Assembly: GCA_963931655.1 (NCBI GenBank)
Contig: OZ007036.1
Span: 1,674,001-1,738,000 of the forward strand
Origin: Butyricicoccus_B sp017886875
GTDB lineage: Bacteria > Bacillota > Clostridia > Oscillospirales > Butyricicoccaceae
Direction: 5' to 3'
Length of the DNA: 64,000 nt
Part shown: piece by piece, positions 26,605-34,324 of the stretch
How the letters are laid out: each line of letters opens with the position of its first letter
How positions within the stretch are numbered: position 1 is the first letter of the stretch
Made by a program: the position numbers and the translations under genes
Notes under the pieces: model-generated
What the model was told of the DNA's origin: nothing
Database searches by the model: none
The model's input: the letters and a program-made list of their open reading frames with translations, nothing else

Positions 26605-28572
26605 TCAGTTTAGTTTAAATTTATTTACAAGTTCTTTGAGCATTTCAGCTTGACCAGATAGCTCTTCACTTGCAGCAGCAGATTCTTCAGCTGTTGCTGA
26701 GTTAGTCTGTACAACACTGGAAATTTGGTCAATACCTTGTGTGATTTGAGCAATGGAAACATGTTGTTTTTGAACAGCCTTAGAAACTTCGTCCATGCTG
26801 CTAACAGCATCTTTAGCAGCATTTAGCACATCTCCAACAGCAGTCATTACACTATCCATCATTTCAGAACCGCTGCTTACTGCATTTACAGATTTTTCTA
26901 TTAACTGTTTAGTAGCTTTTGCAGCTTGGTCTGACTTAGATGCAAGGTTTCTAACTTCATCAGCTACAACAGCAAATCCCTTACCAGCTTCACCCGCACG
27001 AGCAGCTTCTACTGCGGCATTAAGTGCAAGAATATTTGTTTGGAATGCAATATCCTCTATAGTGGATATGATTTTACTAATTTCCTGTGAAGAAACTGAT
27101 ATATCATTCATAATTTTATTAAGTTCTACAATAGATTTATTGCTTTGCTGTAGTTTTCCGCCTGCTTCATTAGCAAGTTGACTTGCATACATAGACATAT
27201 CAGCAGTTTTCTTGCTAGAAACTTCAATATCATTTATTGTTGCAGAGAGTTCTTCCACAGCACTAGCTTGTTCAGTAGCACCTTGTGCTAAGCTTTGTGA
27301 ACCATTAGCAACTTGGTCTGAACCAATTGAAACTTGTTCTGATGCAATATGTATTTGAGATAAAATATCACTAAGATTACCAGTTATTCTATTTATAGCA
27401 GGAAGTAACTGTTTATAGTCACCGACATAATAATTACTATGTTGTGAACGTACGCTGAAATCACCATCAGCCATTTTATTTAATAGATATTCTATATCTT
27501 GGATTAGGTTTCTTAATGTTACAACAATATGAGATGTTTCTTTAACAAGACGCCCAGTTTCATCATTAGATTTTATTTGTGGCATAGGTGTTTTCAAGTC
27601 ACCTTGTGCAAGCAATGAAATACGACGAACACAATCTTCAACAGGCTTACCTATAGCAGATGATAGGCGAATACTTGTAAATAATCCAACAATAATTGAT
27701 AAGAAAATCAGTATAGCTGTTACAGCTGTGCTTTGATAGACAGGTCCCATAAGGTCAGATGTTGGCACACTAAGACCTAAGCTCCAACCATCAGTATCTA
27801 TAATAGGAGCATATGCAAATACCTTATCTACACCATTTATAGTATATCCACCAACACCGCTTTCGCCATTACGCATTTTTAAATGGTATGAAGCGAGAGT
27901 TTCTAAAGATTTATCACTTTTTGCTTCTTCTTCTATATTTTGTTTGCAGACAATTGAAACATCAGGGTCAGCAATGGTATTACCATTTTTATCTATAATA
28001 TAAGGAACGCTATTATCTGTAATATGTACTGATGCTAAAACATCATTTAAAAAGTTTTCATCAGGAACAAGATATACAACGCCAACAACTTCACTTGATG
28101 GAACCCCATCTTTCCATAAAGGACCGGCAACAATAACAGTTAATTCATTAGTTATATTACTTATTACAGGAGTTGAAACATAACATTCACCATTTAATGC
28201 ATGTTCAAAATATTCTCTGTCGGAATAGTCATTACCATCAAATAGACTATAACCATTTAAATCAAGTAAGTTACCACGAATCATATTATATTCTTTTGCA
28301 TATAAATCTATAAGTTGTTGTTTTTCTGCTAAAGGAATAGTTGGGTCACTAAGTCTTGCAATTGAGCCAACTGAACTAGCTGCATACTTATAAGCTGTTA
28401 ATTCTTGCTGAATGTGAGCTGATGTAACCTCAGCAGTACCTTCCATTGAGTTTTTTAACATAGATATTGAGCTATAAAAATTCATAGATATACTAATGAT
28501 ACCAAGTATAATCATGCTAATGACTATTGTTGATATCATTCCAAGCCGTATTTTACTTTTTATACTTTTCAT
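26605..28572 (-). CDS. Methyl-accepting chemotaxis protein with dCache-type sensor
   Basis: A 655-residue transmembrane receptor. A first membrane helix lies at about 11-33, an extracellular dCache-like sensor at about 35-275, and a second helix at about 280-300. A HAMP segment and the coiled-coil signalling domain follow. The hairpin tip that binds CheA/CheW reads IEDIAFQTNILALNAAVEAARAGE followed by KGFAVVADEVRNLA. Gln/Glu pairs in the helices are potential CheD/CheR sites. dCache sensors often bind amino acids or organic acids, but the ligand is unknown here. A sigma-28-like -10 box lies upstream. Confidence 0.93.
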   Translation of the reverse strand: MKSIKSKIRLGMISTIVISMIILGIISISMNFYSSISMLKNSMEGTAEVTSAHIQQELTAYKYAASSVGSIARLSDPTIPLAEKQQLIDLYAKEYNMIRGNLLDLNGYSLFDGNDYSDREYFEHALNGECYVSTPVISNITNELTVIVAGPLWKDGVPSSEVVGVVYLVPDENFLNDVLASVHITDNSVPYIIDKNGNTIADPDVSIVCKQNIEEEAKSDKSLETLASYHLKMRNGESGVGGYTINGVDKVFAYAPIIDTDGWSLGLSVPTSDLMGPVYQSTAVTAILIFLSIIVGLFTSIRLSSAIGKPVEDCVRRISLLAQGDLKTPMPQIKSNDETGRLVKETSHIVVTLRNLIQDIEYLLNKMADGDFSVRSQHSNYYVGDYKQLLPAINRITGNLSDILSQIHIASEQVSIGSDQVANGSQSLAQGATEQASAVEELSATINDIEVSSKKTADMSMYASQLANEAGGKLQQSNKSIVELNKIMNDISVSSQEISKIISTIEDIAFQTNILALNAAVEAARAGEAGKGFAVVADEVRNLASKSDQAAKATKQLIEKSVNAVSSGSEMMDSVMTAVGDVLNAAKDAVSSMDEVSKAVQKQHVSIAQITQGIDQISSVVQTNSATAEESAAASEELSGQAEMLKELVNKFKLN

Positions 28573-28606
28573 ATAGTATCAACTCCTATACATAATGTTT
28601 TGTCAT

Positions 28607-28614
28607 ATATCGAC
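28607..28614 (-). promoter_or_regulatory. Sigma-28-like -10 element upstream of the chemoreceptor gene
   Basis: Minus-strand GTCGATAT, about 35 bases before the chemoreceptor start, differs by one base from the flagellar sigma -10 consensus GCCGATAT. No good TAAA -35 box is visible at the usual 15-base distance, so the assignment is tentative. Control by the sigma factor at 11840-12625 would be expected for a receptor. Confidence 0.4.
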
Positions 28615-28725
28615 ATTTATTTGAAAAATATAATACTAATTTGTATATAATTAATATATTTATTTATAAAAATTTGCTATTAAACATATATTTACTTTAG
28701 AAAATTAAATCAGGAGGTAGGTTTT

Positions 28726-29409
28726 ATGTTTTTAGCATCAACATTACTTATGAGTGCTATTTATCTTGTTTTAAGAGTACAAGGAAATAGCTTTCCAAAA
28801 CCGCTTACAGCTATACAGGAACAAGAATATATAGAAAAAATGTTAGAAGGAGATAAAGGGGCAAAATCTAAGTTAATAGAACATAATTTAAGACTTGTAG
28901 CACATATTGTAAAAAAATATTACACTGACCCAGCAGACCAAGACGATTTAATATCAATAGGTACAATAGGGCTTATGAAAGCTGTGAATAGTTATAGACC
29001 TGAAAAAGGGGTAAAGCTTGCAACCTATGCTGCAAGGTGCATAGAAAACGAAATATTAATGTATTTTAGGTCAAATAAAAAATCATCAAATGAAATTTCG
29101 CTTTCAGAAACTTTGGACCATGATGGTGATGGTAATTCACTTGAGCTTATGGACTTGATAAGCTGTGAAGATGAGAATTTAGCAGCTGTAGATAATAATG
29201 ACCAATATAATAGGCTTTATCAGAGTATAAAAAATAATCTACAACCAAGAGAACAACAAATTATAGAATTAAGATATGGTTTAGGTGGTAAAGAACCACT
29301 AACACAAAGAGAAATTGCATCAATTTATAAAATATCACGCTCATATATCTCACGAATAGAAAAAAAGGCATTACAAAAACTTGCAAATGCATTTAATGCT
29401 GAAAAATAG
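28726..29409 (+). CDS. sigK: Sporulation sigma factor sigma-K
   Basis: A 227-residue mother-cell sigma factor for late sporulation. It begins with a hydrophobic pro-sequence (about residues 1-20), which is normally removed by SpoIVFB. It continues with the SigK/SigE region 2 block HNLRLVAHIVKKYY and ISIGTIGLMKAVNSY. Region 4 ends in REIASIYKISRSYISRIEKKAL. The gene is continuous, so no skin-type element interrupts it. An AGGAGGTAGG site precedes the ATG. It marks the organism as a spore former. Confidence 0.95.
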   Translation: MFLASTLLMSAIYLVLRVQGNSFPKPLTAIQEQEYIEKMLEGDKGAKSKLIEHNLRLVAHIVKKYYTDPADQDDLISIGTIGLMKAVNSYRPEKGVKLATYAARCIENEILMYFRSNKKSSNEISLSETLDHDGDGNSLELMDLISCEDENLAAVDNNDQYNRLYQSIKNNLQPREQQIIELRYGLGGKEPLTQREIASIYKISRSYISRIEKKALQKLANAFNAEK

Positions 29410-29478
29410 CTTATTCATTGACAAAATTCTACTTTTTTTTAAAATATAAATATATTTTATTAAGGAAGTTTGTATATA

Positions 29479-30252
29479 ATGGGATTATTAGCTATATTAA
29501 AAGGTGAGCAACCAGGAATAATTGCTACATTACTTAATTATAAAAATGTGGGGCAATTTGGCGAATATATGACAGAATATGCACTTAAAAATAATAATTT
29601 AAAGGGTGAGTATATTGTTTTAAAAAATGCATATATTCCAATTAAAGATAAAAATACAGAAATAGATTTGATTATGGTGCATGAAAAAGGGATATTTGTA
29701 TTTGAAAGCAAAAATTATAGTGGTTATATATTTGGCAAGGCTAATGAGCAAAATTGGGTTCAAGAAATGGAAAATGGAAGTAAGCATGTATTTTATAACC
29801 CTATAAAACAAAATAATACACATATAATAGCACTTGCTAATTATTTATCTTTGCCTATTAGTGCATTTACTTCATATATTATATTTTCTGAGCGTTGTGA
29901 GCTTACAAAAGTACCAAAAAGCACTAAACAAGTGGTTATTTTACAAAGAAATAAAATGCTTAAAAATATCAGAAAAGAATTAAAAGAACGCAAAGTTATA
30001 TACACAAAAGAACAGATAAAACAATTTGAAAGAAAATTAAAACCTCTAACTAATGTATCAAATAAAGTAAAAAAACAACATATAGAAGATATAAAACAAA
30101 AATATGAAACTAATGTATGTCCATTTTGTGGTAAAAAACTTATAAAAAGAGCCGGTAAATATGGAGAATTTATGGGTTGTACAGGTTATCCAAAATGTAA
30201 ATATACAACACAAATACAAGGCAAATTGACAAATAATAAAATAAGAATATAA
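29479..30252 (+). CDS. NERD-domain protein with C-terminal topoisomerase-type zinc finger
   Basis: A 257-residue protein. The start is the ATG at 29479, ten bases after AAGGAAG; an in-frame TTG at 29470 is too close to that site. Residues about 20-135 form a nuclease-related domain (EIDLIMVHEKGIFVFESKNYSGYIFG, with the D and E-x-K of restriction-like nucleases). The C-terminus has a four-cysteine zinc finger (CPFCGKKL then CTGYPKC). NERD proteins are presumed DNA-processing enzymes of unknown role, and some occur in defence islands. No defence genes flank this one. Confidence 0.8.
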   Translation: MGLLAILKGEQPGIIATLLNYKNVGQFGEYMTEYALKNNNLKGEYIVLKNAYIPIKDKNTEIDLIMVHEKGIFVFESKNYSGYIFGKANEQNWVQEMENGSKHVFYNPIKQNNTHIIALANYLSLPISAFTSYIIFSERCELTKVPKSTKQVVILQRNKMLKNIRKELKERKVIYTKEQIKQFERKLKPLTNVSNKVKKQHIEDIKQKYETNVCPFCGKKLIKRAGKYGEFMGCTGYPKCKYTTQIQGKLTNNKIRI

Positions 30253-30292
30253 ATTAAAAATCACTCATAAAATAATTATGGGTGATGCAAAT

Positions 30293-30769
30293 ATGCAATT
30301 TATAAAACGCTTTAAGCCATATATAATAGGTGTGTTAATTGTAGAAGCAATAGGTGCAATTTCTAGCTGGCTTACAAAAGCGGGAGTGGATAGATATATT
30401 AAAACGGTTATAAAACCACCACTTACACCACCTAGTTTTATATTTCCCATTGTTTGGGGTATCTTATTTGCTCTTATGGGTATAGGTGTAGCTAGAATTT
30501 GGTTAAAGCCTAAGTCTGATGACCGCACACAAAGCCTTTTTATTTTCGGTTTACAACTTGCTGTAAATGTTATTTGGACACTGGTTTTCTTTAATTTGCA
30601 GACTTTTGGCATAGCATTTATTATTATTTTATTGCTTTTAGCACTTATTTTACTGATGATATTATCATTTAGCAAACTAGATAAACTTGCTGCAAAACTT
30701 CAAATACCTTATTTTCTTTGGGTATTATTTGCAGCTTATTTAAATATTTCTATATTTTTATTAAATTAA
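30293..30769 (+). CDS. tspO: TspO/MBR family membrane protein
   Basis: A 158-residue protein with five predicted membrane helices. The family core PPLTPPSFIFPIVWGILFALMG is clear. TspO proteins bind tetrapyrroles and other hydrophobic ligands, and bacterial roles include stress and porphyrin handling. The start at 30293 is preferred. An upstream in-frame ATG at 30278 lies inside a 10-bp hairpin (30261-30285) and has no ribosome site, while GGGTGATG precedes 30293. The annotation may differ by five residues. Confidence 0.88.
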   Translation: MQFIKRFKPYIIGVLIVEAIGAISSWLTKAGVDRYIKTVIKPPLTPPSFIFPIVWGILFALMGIGVARIWLKPKSDDRTQSLFIFGLQLAVNVIWTLVFFNLQTFGIAFIIILLLLALILLMILSFSKLDKLAAKLQIPYFLWVLFAAYLNISIFLLN

Positions 30770-30783
30770 AATATGTGTTTTAT

Positions 30784-30820
30784 GACATAATAGTTCAAAA
30801 AACTGTTATGTCTTTTATTT
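30784..30820 (+). terminator. Terminator after tspO
   Basis: GACATAATAGTT pairs with AACTGTTATGTC, 12 bp with one wobble, over a five-base loop. It is followed by TTTTATTTTTTG. It sits 15 bases after the tspO stop. Confidence 0.8.
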
Positions 30821-30880
30821 TTTGTTTTTTGTGATATACTTAAAATATTAAAGATAGTGTTTTTAGGACGGTATAATATT

Positions 30881-32128
30881 ATGTATAAAAAAATTACACT
30901 CCCAAATGGAGTAAGAATAGTTACAGAAAAAGTGGATTATGTGCGTTCAGCATCTATTGGTATTTGGGTAGGAAATGGCAGTAGACATGAACCAAAAGAG
31001 CTAGGCGGAATATCTCATTTTATAGAGCATATGATATTTAAGGGTACAGAAACTCGTTCTGCACATGATATAGCAGTACAAATGGACGCTTTAGGCGGTC
31101 AATTTAACGCTTTTACAACTAAGGAATGTACTTGTTATTATATGAAGGTTTTAAATACTCATATTAAAGATGGTATAGAAATTTTAGCTGATATGTTTTT
31201 AAATTCAAGATTTGCACAAGAAGATATAAATCTTGAGCGGGGTGTGGTGCTTGAAGAAATAGATATGTATGAGGATAGCCCAGAGGATTTAGTTACAGAA
31301 AAACTTTTTGAAAATTGTTATGAAGATAGCTCACTGGGAAATCCTGTACTTGGAACAAAGCAAACACTATCTAAAATGACAACTGAAACACTTCATGATT
31401 ATATGAAAAATTCATATCGTCCAGAGGATACTGTTATAGCTATTTCTGGTATGTTTGAGCAGGAAGATTTAGATTTTATCTGTGATTTATTTTCCAAAAT
31501 GACTGGAAAAGGCAAAAATAAAATAATACCTGCTATATATAAACCTAAATCAATGGTTTATAAAAAGGATATAGAACAAAATCATATATGTATAGGTTTT
31601 AAAAGTGTATCTATATCATCAGATGAAAGATATGCAATGCAAATTTTATCATCTATGCTTGGCGGAGGTATGTCATCAAGACTTTTCCAAACTGTAAGAG
31701 AAAAAAATGGATTATGTTATTGTATATATTCATTTAATGCAAGTCATCAAGACACAGGAATGCTTTCCATTTATACTGCACTTGGTAAAGAAACCGAAGA
31801 AAAGGCAGTTAAGCTGATTAAAAATGTTATAGATGAGTTTTCACAGAATGGCATAACACAAGATGAGCTTTTAAGATGTAGAGAACAAATTAAATCAAAT
31901 GTGCTTATGGGGCTAGAGAACACAAGTGCAAGAATGCATCAAATGGGTAGAGCAGAACTTTATTTCGGTAGGCAAATTGAAACCGATGAGATTATACAGC
32001 AGTATGATGCAGTAACAACAGAAGATGTTTTAAAACTCGCTAGAAATGTTCTAAATTTTGATAATGTTGCAATTAGTGCAGTTGGACAAGTTTCAGATAA
32101 AGAATATTATCTTTCTATGCTTAAATAA
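30881..32128 (+). CDS. M16-family zinc peptidase (processing-peptidase like)
   Basis: A 415-residue metallopeptidase. The inverted zinc motif HxxEH is at His46-Glu49-His50 (HFIEH), with the third ligand glutamate in the LERGVVLEEIDMYED segment. The M16 C-terminal domain (HICIGFKS, then LGGGMSSRLFQTVREKNGLCY) is intact. Bacillus homologues (MlpA/YmxG) influence protease production. The start is the ATG at 30881, with AGGACGG upstream. The longer GTG-started frame at 30857 would overlap that ribosome site. Confidence 0.92.
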   Translation: MYKKITLPNGVRIVTEKVDYVRSASIGIWVGNGSRHEPKELGGISHFIEHMIFKGTETRSAHDIAVQMDALGGQFNAFTTKECTCYYMKVLNTHIKDGIEILADMFLNSRFAQEDINLERGVVLEEIDMYEDSPEDLVTEKLFENCYEDSSLGNPVLGTKQTLSKMTTETLHDYMKNSYRPEDTVIAISGMFEQEDLDFICDLFSKMTGKGKNKIIPAIYKPKSMVYKKDIEQNHICIGFKSVSISSDERYAMQILSSMLGGGMSSRLFQTVREKNGLCYCIYSFNASHQDTGMLSIYTALGKETEEKAVKLIKNVIDEFSQNGITQDELLRCREQIKSNVLMGLENTSARMHQMGRAELYFGRQIETDEIIQQYDAVTTEDVLKLARNVLNFDNVAISAVGQVSDKEYYLSMLK

Positions 32129-32156
32129 AAAAATATTGATTTTTTGCAGAAATATG

Positions 32157-32185
32157 TTGACAGCGTAAAAACTGTGTGATATTAT
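32157..32185 (+). promoter_or_regulatory. Promoter of the first tRNA-Arg gene
   Basis: TTGACA at 32157-32162 and TATTAT at 32180-32185 are 17 bases apart, placing the transcription start about 22 bases before the tRNA. The second copy has a related promoter. Confidence 0.75.
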
Positions 32186-32213
32186 ATATAGGCAGTCAAC
32201 AATGATGCAAAAT

Positions 32214-32290
32214 GCGCCGATAGCTCAGCTGGATAGAGTGTTTGGCTACGAACCAAAAGGTCGGGGGTTCGAATCCCTTTCGGCGTACCA
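32214..32290 (+). tRNA. tRNA-Arg (anticodon ACG), copy 1
   Basis: The 77 bases fold into a full cloverleaf with the CCA end encoded. The acceptor stem GCGCCGA pairs with TCGGCGT, the D stem is GCTC/GAGT, and the anticodon stem TTTGG/CCAAA carries the loop CTACGAA. The T arm holds TTCGAAT. Anticodon ACG, read as ICG after deamination, serves CGU, CGC and CGA. An identical copy lies 830 bases downstream. Confidence 0.97.
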
Positions 32291-32327
32291 GAAAACGTAC
32301 TGTTTAGTCAGTGCGTTTTCTTTTTTT
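32291..32327 (+). terminator. Terminator of tRNA-Arg copy 1
   Basis: GAAAACGTACTG pairs with CAGTGCGTTTTC (one wobble) around a short loop, followed by seven T residues. It begins at the first base after CCA. Confidence 0.9.
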
Positions 32328-32340
32328 ATGCATAAAACTA

Positions 32341-32376
32341 ACAGCCAGAGTTTTTAAATACTCTGGCTGTTTTTTG
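32341..32376. terminator. Bidirectional terminator beside the WG/SLH pseudogene
   Basis: ACAGCCAGAGT and ACTCTGGCTGT form an 11-bp perfect stem with an eight-base loop and a following T-run. It lies just past the minus-strand pseudogene stop. Confidence 0.85.
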
Positions 32377-32378
32377 CG

Positions 32379-32845
32379 TTATTTTATGGCATTATATAGT
32401 CTTAAAGCAGTTATATAAGCTTGCTGACGTGTATATTTTCCATTAGGTGAAAATGTTGTATCAGATGTACCTTCGTTAAATGTATAACCACAGGTCATAT
32501 AATAGCTATCAGCATTTGGGTCGTTGTTAATTTTTGCATAATTTCCGTTTCTATCAAATACCATGCCACAACCATAATCATTGAAAGCAATATCTGCCAT
32601 ACTTATATACCCATTATGACATAAGGCATCTGAATATACATCAGGATTATTTTTATATTGTTCTGGAAATGTGAAGTTCCATATTTAGCTACAACTGCAA
32701 CCCCCTCGCTAAAATAGCTTGCATCTTGGTATTTTGGCTCAATGATAACAGAGTATGACATTTCTGCAGCTTGTGCTGGATTAATTGCAGGAGTAACTGC
32801 ACCATACAACAAGCTAAAGGCAAGCATAAAAGAAACAGTTTTTTT
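32379..32845 (-). pseudogene. Remnant of a secreted WG-repeat/SLH-domain protein
   Basis: Two adjacent minus-strand frames together encode a signal-peptide-like leader (SFMLAFSLLYGAVTP, cleavage near PAQAAE), one WG-type repeat (IIEPKYQDASYFSEGVAVVAKYG) and an SLH-like C-terminus (TFSPNGKYTRQQAYITALRLYN). The frame changes near 32668: before it the text runs in one frame, after it TFPEQYKNNPD continues in another. No start codon or ribosome site is convincing. Family members usually carry several repeats and all three SLH units, so most of the gene is lost. Confidence 0.72.
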
Positions 32846-32982
32846 TAATATTTTTACTAAATTTTATATAAAAACTACCCTTTTATATATTGAAATTATA
32901 TATAGATTATATTGTTTATAACAATATCATTCAATGATAAATTGTTAGCATATGAAAAATAATAAAAATATAAAAATTTTTC

Positions 32983-33012
32983 TTGACTTTACATTATTAC
33001 ATGTGATATTAT
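32983..33012 (+). promoter_or_regulatory. Promoter of the second tRNA-Arg gene
   Basis: TTGACT at 32983-32988 and TATTAT at 33007-33012 are 18 bases apart. The block around the -10 (TGTGATATTATATA, then AGGCAGTC) matches that of copy 1, so promoter and tRNA were duplicated together. Confidence 0.7.
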
Positions 33013-33043
33013 ATACAGGCAGTCGATTGACGGCAATAAAAAT

Positions 33044-33120
33044 GCGCCGATAGCTCAGCTGGATAGAGTGTTTGGCTACGAACCAAAAGGTCGGGGGTTC
33101 GAATCCCTTTCGGCGTACCA
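33044..33120 (+). tRNA. tRNA-Arg (anticodon ACG), copy 2
   Basis: Base-for-base identical to the copy at 32214-32290 over all 77 positions, including the encoded CCA. It has its own promoter and terminator, so it should be independently expressed. Confidence 0.97.
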
Positions 33121-33165
33121 AAAAATCTGAACTTTCATAATGAGGGTTCAGATTTTTTGTTTTTG
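33121..33165 (+). terminator. Terminator of tRNA-Arg copy 2
   Basis: AAAAAATCTGAAC pairs perfectly with GTTCAGATTTTTT, 13 bp with a 13-base loop, followed by GTTTTT. It differs in sequence from the terminator of copy 1. Confidence 0.88.
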
Positions 33166-33208
33166 CAGCAATAATATAACGCAAATGGCATAAAAAACGC
33201 AAAAACAC

Positions 33209-33237
33209 TTGTAATTTATACGGGAAATAGCTATAAT
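33209..33237 (+). promoter_or_regulatory. Promoter of yajC
   Basis: TTGTAA at 33209-33214 and TATAAT at 33232-33237 have a 17-base spacer. They sit about 33 bases before the yajC ATG, which has a GAGGAGGT ribosome site. Confidence 0.7.
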
Positions 33238-33270
33238 AGTACTATGTAATTTTATGAGGAGGTACTCTAA

Positions 33271-33609
33271 ATGGTATTACTTGCAGCTCCAGCAAGTCCA
33301 CAAACCTATGTTAATCTTTTAGGTAGTATTTTGCCGCTTGTCTTAATATTTGTTGTATTTTATTTCTTCCTTATTCGTCCTCAGAAAAAGCGTGATAAGG
33401 CTGAAAAGGAAATGCGTGACTCCATTAAAGTAGGAGATGAAATCTCCACTATTGGCGGCTTTATTGGTAAGGTTGTAAGCATCAAGGACGATACTTTAGT
33501 TATTGAATCAACTGCTGACCGCACAAAACTAAAGCTTTATCGCTGGGCAGTTCGTAGCAAAGAAGCTTCTCCTGCTGATAAGATTGAAGAAAACAAAGAA
33601 ACAAAGTAA
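33271..33609 (+). CDS. yajC: Preprotein translocase accessory subunit YajC
   Basis: A 112-residue protein with one N-terminal membrane helix (about 14-36). The family signature is FYFFLIRPQKKRDKAEKEM, followed by VGDEISTIGGFIGKVVSIKDD. YajC associates with SecDF-YidC at the Sec translocase. A GAGGAGGT site gives a clear start. Its grouping with a small membrane protein and the SCIFF pair is a recurring clostridial arrangement. Confidence 0.94.
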   Translation: MVLLAAPASPQTYVNLLGSILPLVLIFVVFYFFLIRPQKKRDKAEKEMRDSIKVGDEISTIGGFIGKVVSIKDDTLVIESTADRTKLKLYRWAVRSKEASPADKIEENKETK

Positions 33610-33681
33610 TATTTGGTATACTTCCTTCCGCTGGAGAATAAATTGCTTTAGGTGATTATTTTCACAGGAGGGGAAATAAAT

Positions 33682-34080
33682 ATGAAAAAACATGAACCAA
33701 CTTCTGTTGTACAAGTGCTTGCAGTACCCGTTCTAATTGGCTTTGTAGCTACTCTTATACTTATGGCTATATGTTCTATTATAATATGGCTTGGTAAATT
33801 AAGTAGCACTCAAATTTCGACATTATCGCTTTTTTGCCTTGGAATAGGAACTTTTTTCACTTCTTGGATAGCTGCAAGACTTGCTGAACAGAAAAGATTA
33901 ATGTGGGGATTTATAGCAGGTTTATGCCTTTTTGGGTGCATAGCTCTGTTAAGCCTCGCTTGGCTAGGACAAACTGTGGATTTTATGCGTGTCGCAATAA
34001 ATTTTGCATTGTCCGTTATAACTGCTGTTCTTGGCTCATTGCTCGGTGCGAGCATGAAGCGTAAGAGATATAAAAAATGA
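33682..34080 (+). CDS. TIGR04086-type four-helix membrane protein
   Basis: A 132-residue protein with four predicted membrane helices spread over its length and a basic C-terminus (MKRKRYKK). Its layout and position between yajC and scfA match a clostridial family of unknown function. The start is taken at the ATG at 33682 after GGAGGGG; a longer frame from a GTG at 33652 would run through that ribosome site. It may serve export or membrane anchoring for the neighbouring SCIFF system, but nothing in the sequence shows this. Confidence 0.75.
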   Translation: MKKHEPTSVVQVLAVPVLIGFVATLILMAICSIIIWLGKLSSTQISTLSLFCLGIGTFFTSWIAARLAEQKRLMWGFIAGLCLFGCIALLSLAWLGQTVDFMRVAINFALSVITAVLGSLLGASMKRKRYKK

Positions 34081-34096
34081 ATGGAGGAATTGTGCC

Positions 34097-34240
34097 ATGA
34101 AACACATCAAGACATTAACTTCTGCAACTCTAAAGCAGACTGCAGCTCATGGTGGTTGTGGTGAGTGCCAGACTTCTTGTCAGTCCGCTTGTAAGACTTC
34201 TTGCACTGTTGCAAACCAAAAGTGTGAGCACAACAAGTAA
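34097..34240 (+). CDS. scfA: Six-cysteine ranthipeptide precursor SCIFF
   Basis: A 47-residue precursor peptide, MKHIKTLTSATLK at the start and six cysteines at positions 21, 24, 28, 32, 36 and 43. Thr or Ser residues stand between the cysteines, and the peptide ends NQKCEHNK. This is the SCIFF (six cysteines in forty-five) family found almost universally in clostridia. The radical SAM enzyme encoded next makes a Cys-to-Thr thioether bridge in such peptides. The Leu-rich N-terminus is the leader. GGAGG lies ten bases upstream. Related ranthipeptides have been linked to quorum-type signalling. Confidence 0.93.
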   Translation: MKHIKTLTSATLKQTAAHGGCGECQTSCQSACKTSCTVANQKCEHNK

Positions 34241-34260
34241 TTTTTAAACTTGGACGAAAT

Positions 34261-34296
34261 ACTGCGAGGTGCATAAAGTTGTGCCTCGCAGTTTTC
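34261..34296 (+). terminator. Hairpin with U-run between scfA and scfB
   Basis: ACTGCGAGG pairs perfectly with CCTCGCAGT, with partial pairing continuing inward, and is followed by TTTTC. It should end most transcripts after the peptide gene and let some continue into the enzyme gene, giving excess precursor over enzyme. Confidence 0.75.
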
Positions 34297-34324
34297 TGCG
34301 TTTTATAAATAGAAAGGATAAATT

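Noticed and set aside
30261..30285. Terminator between the NERD gene and tspO
   Set aside because: A 10-bp hairpin is present but no T-run follows, so it is not an intrinsic terminator. It was used only to judge the tspO start.
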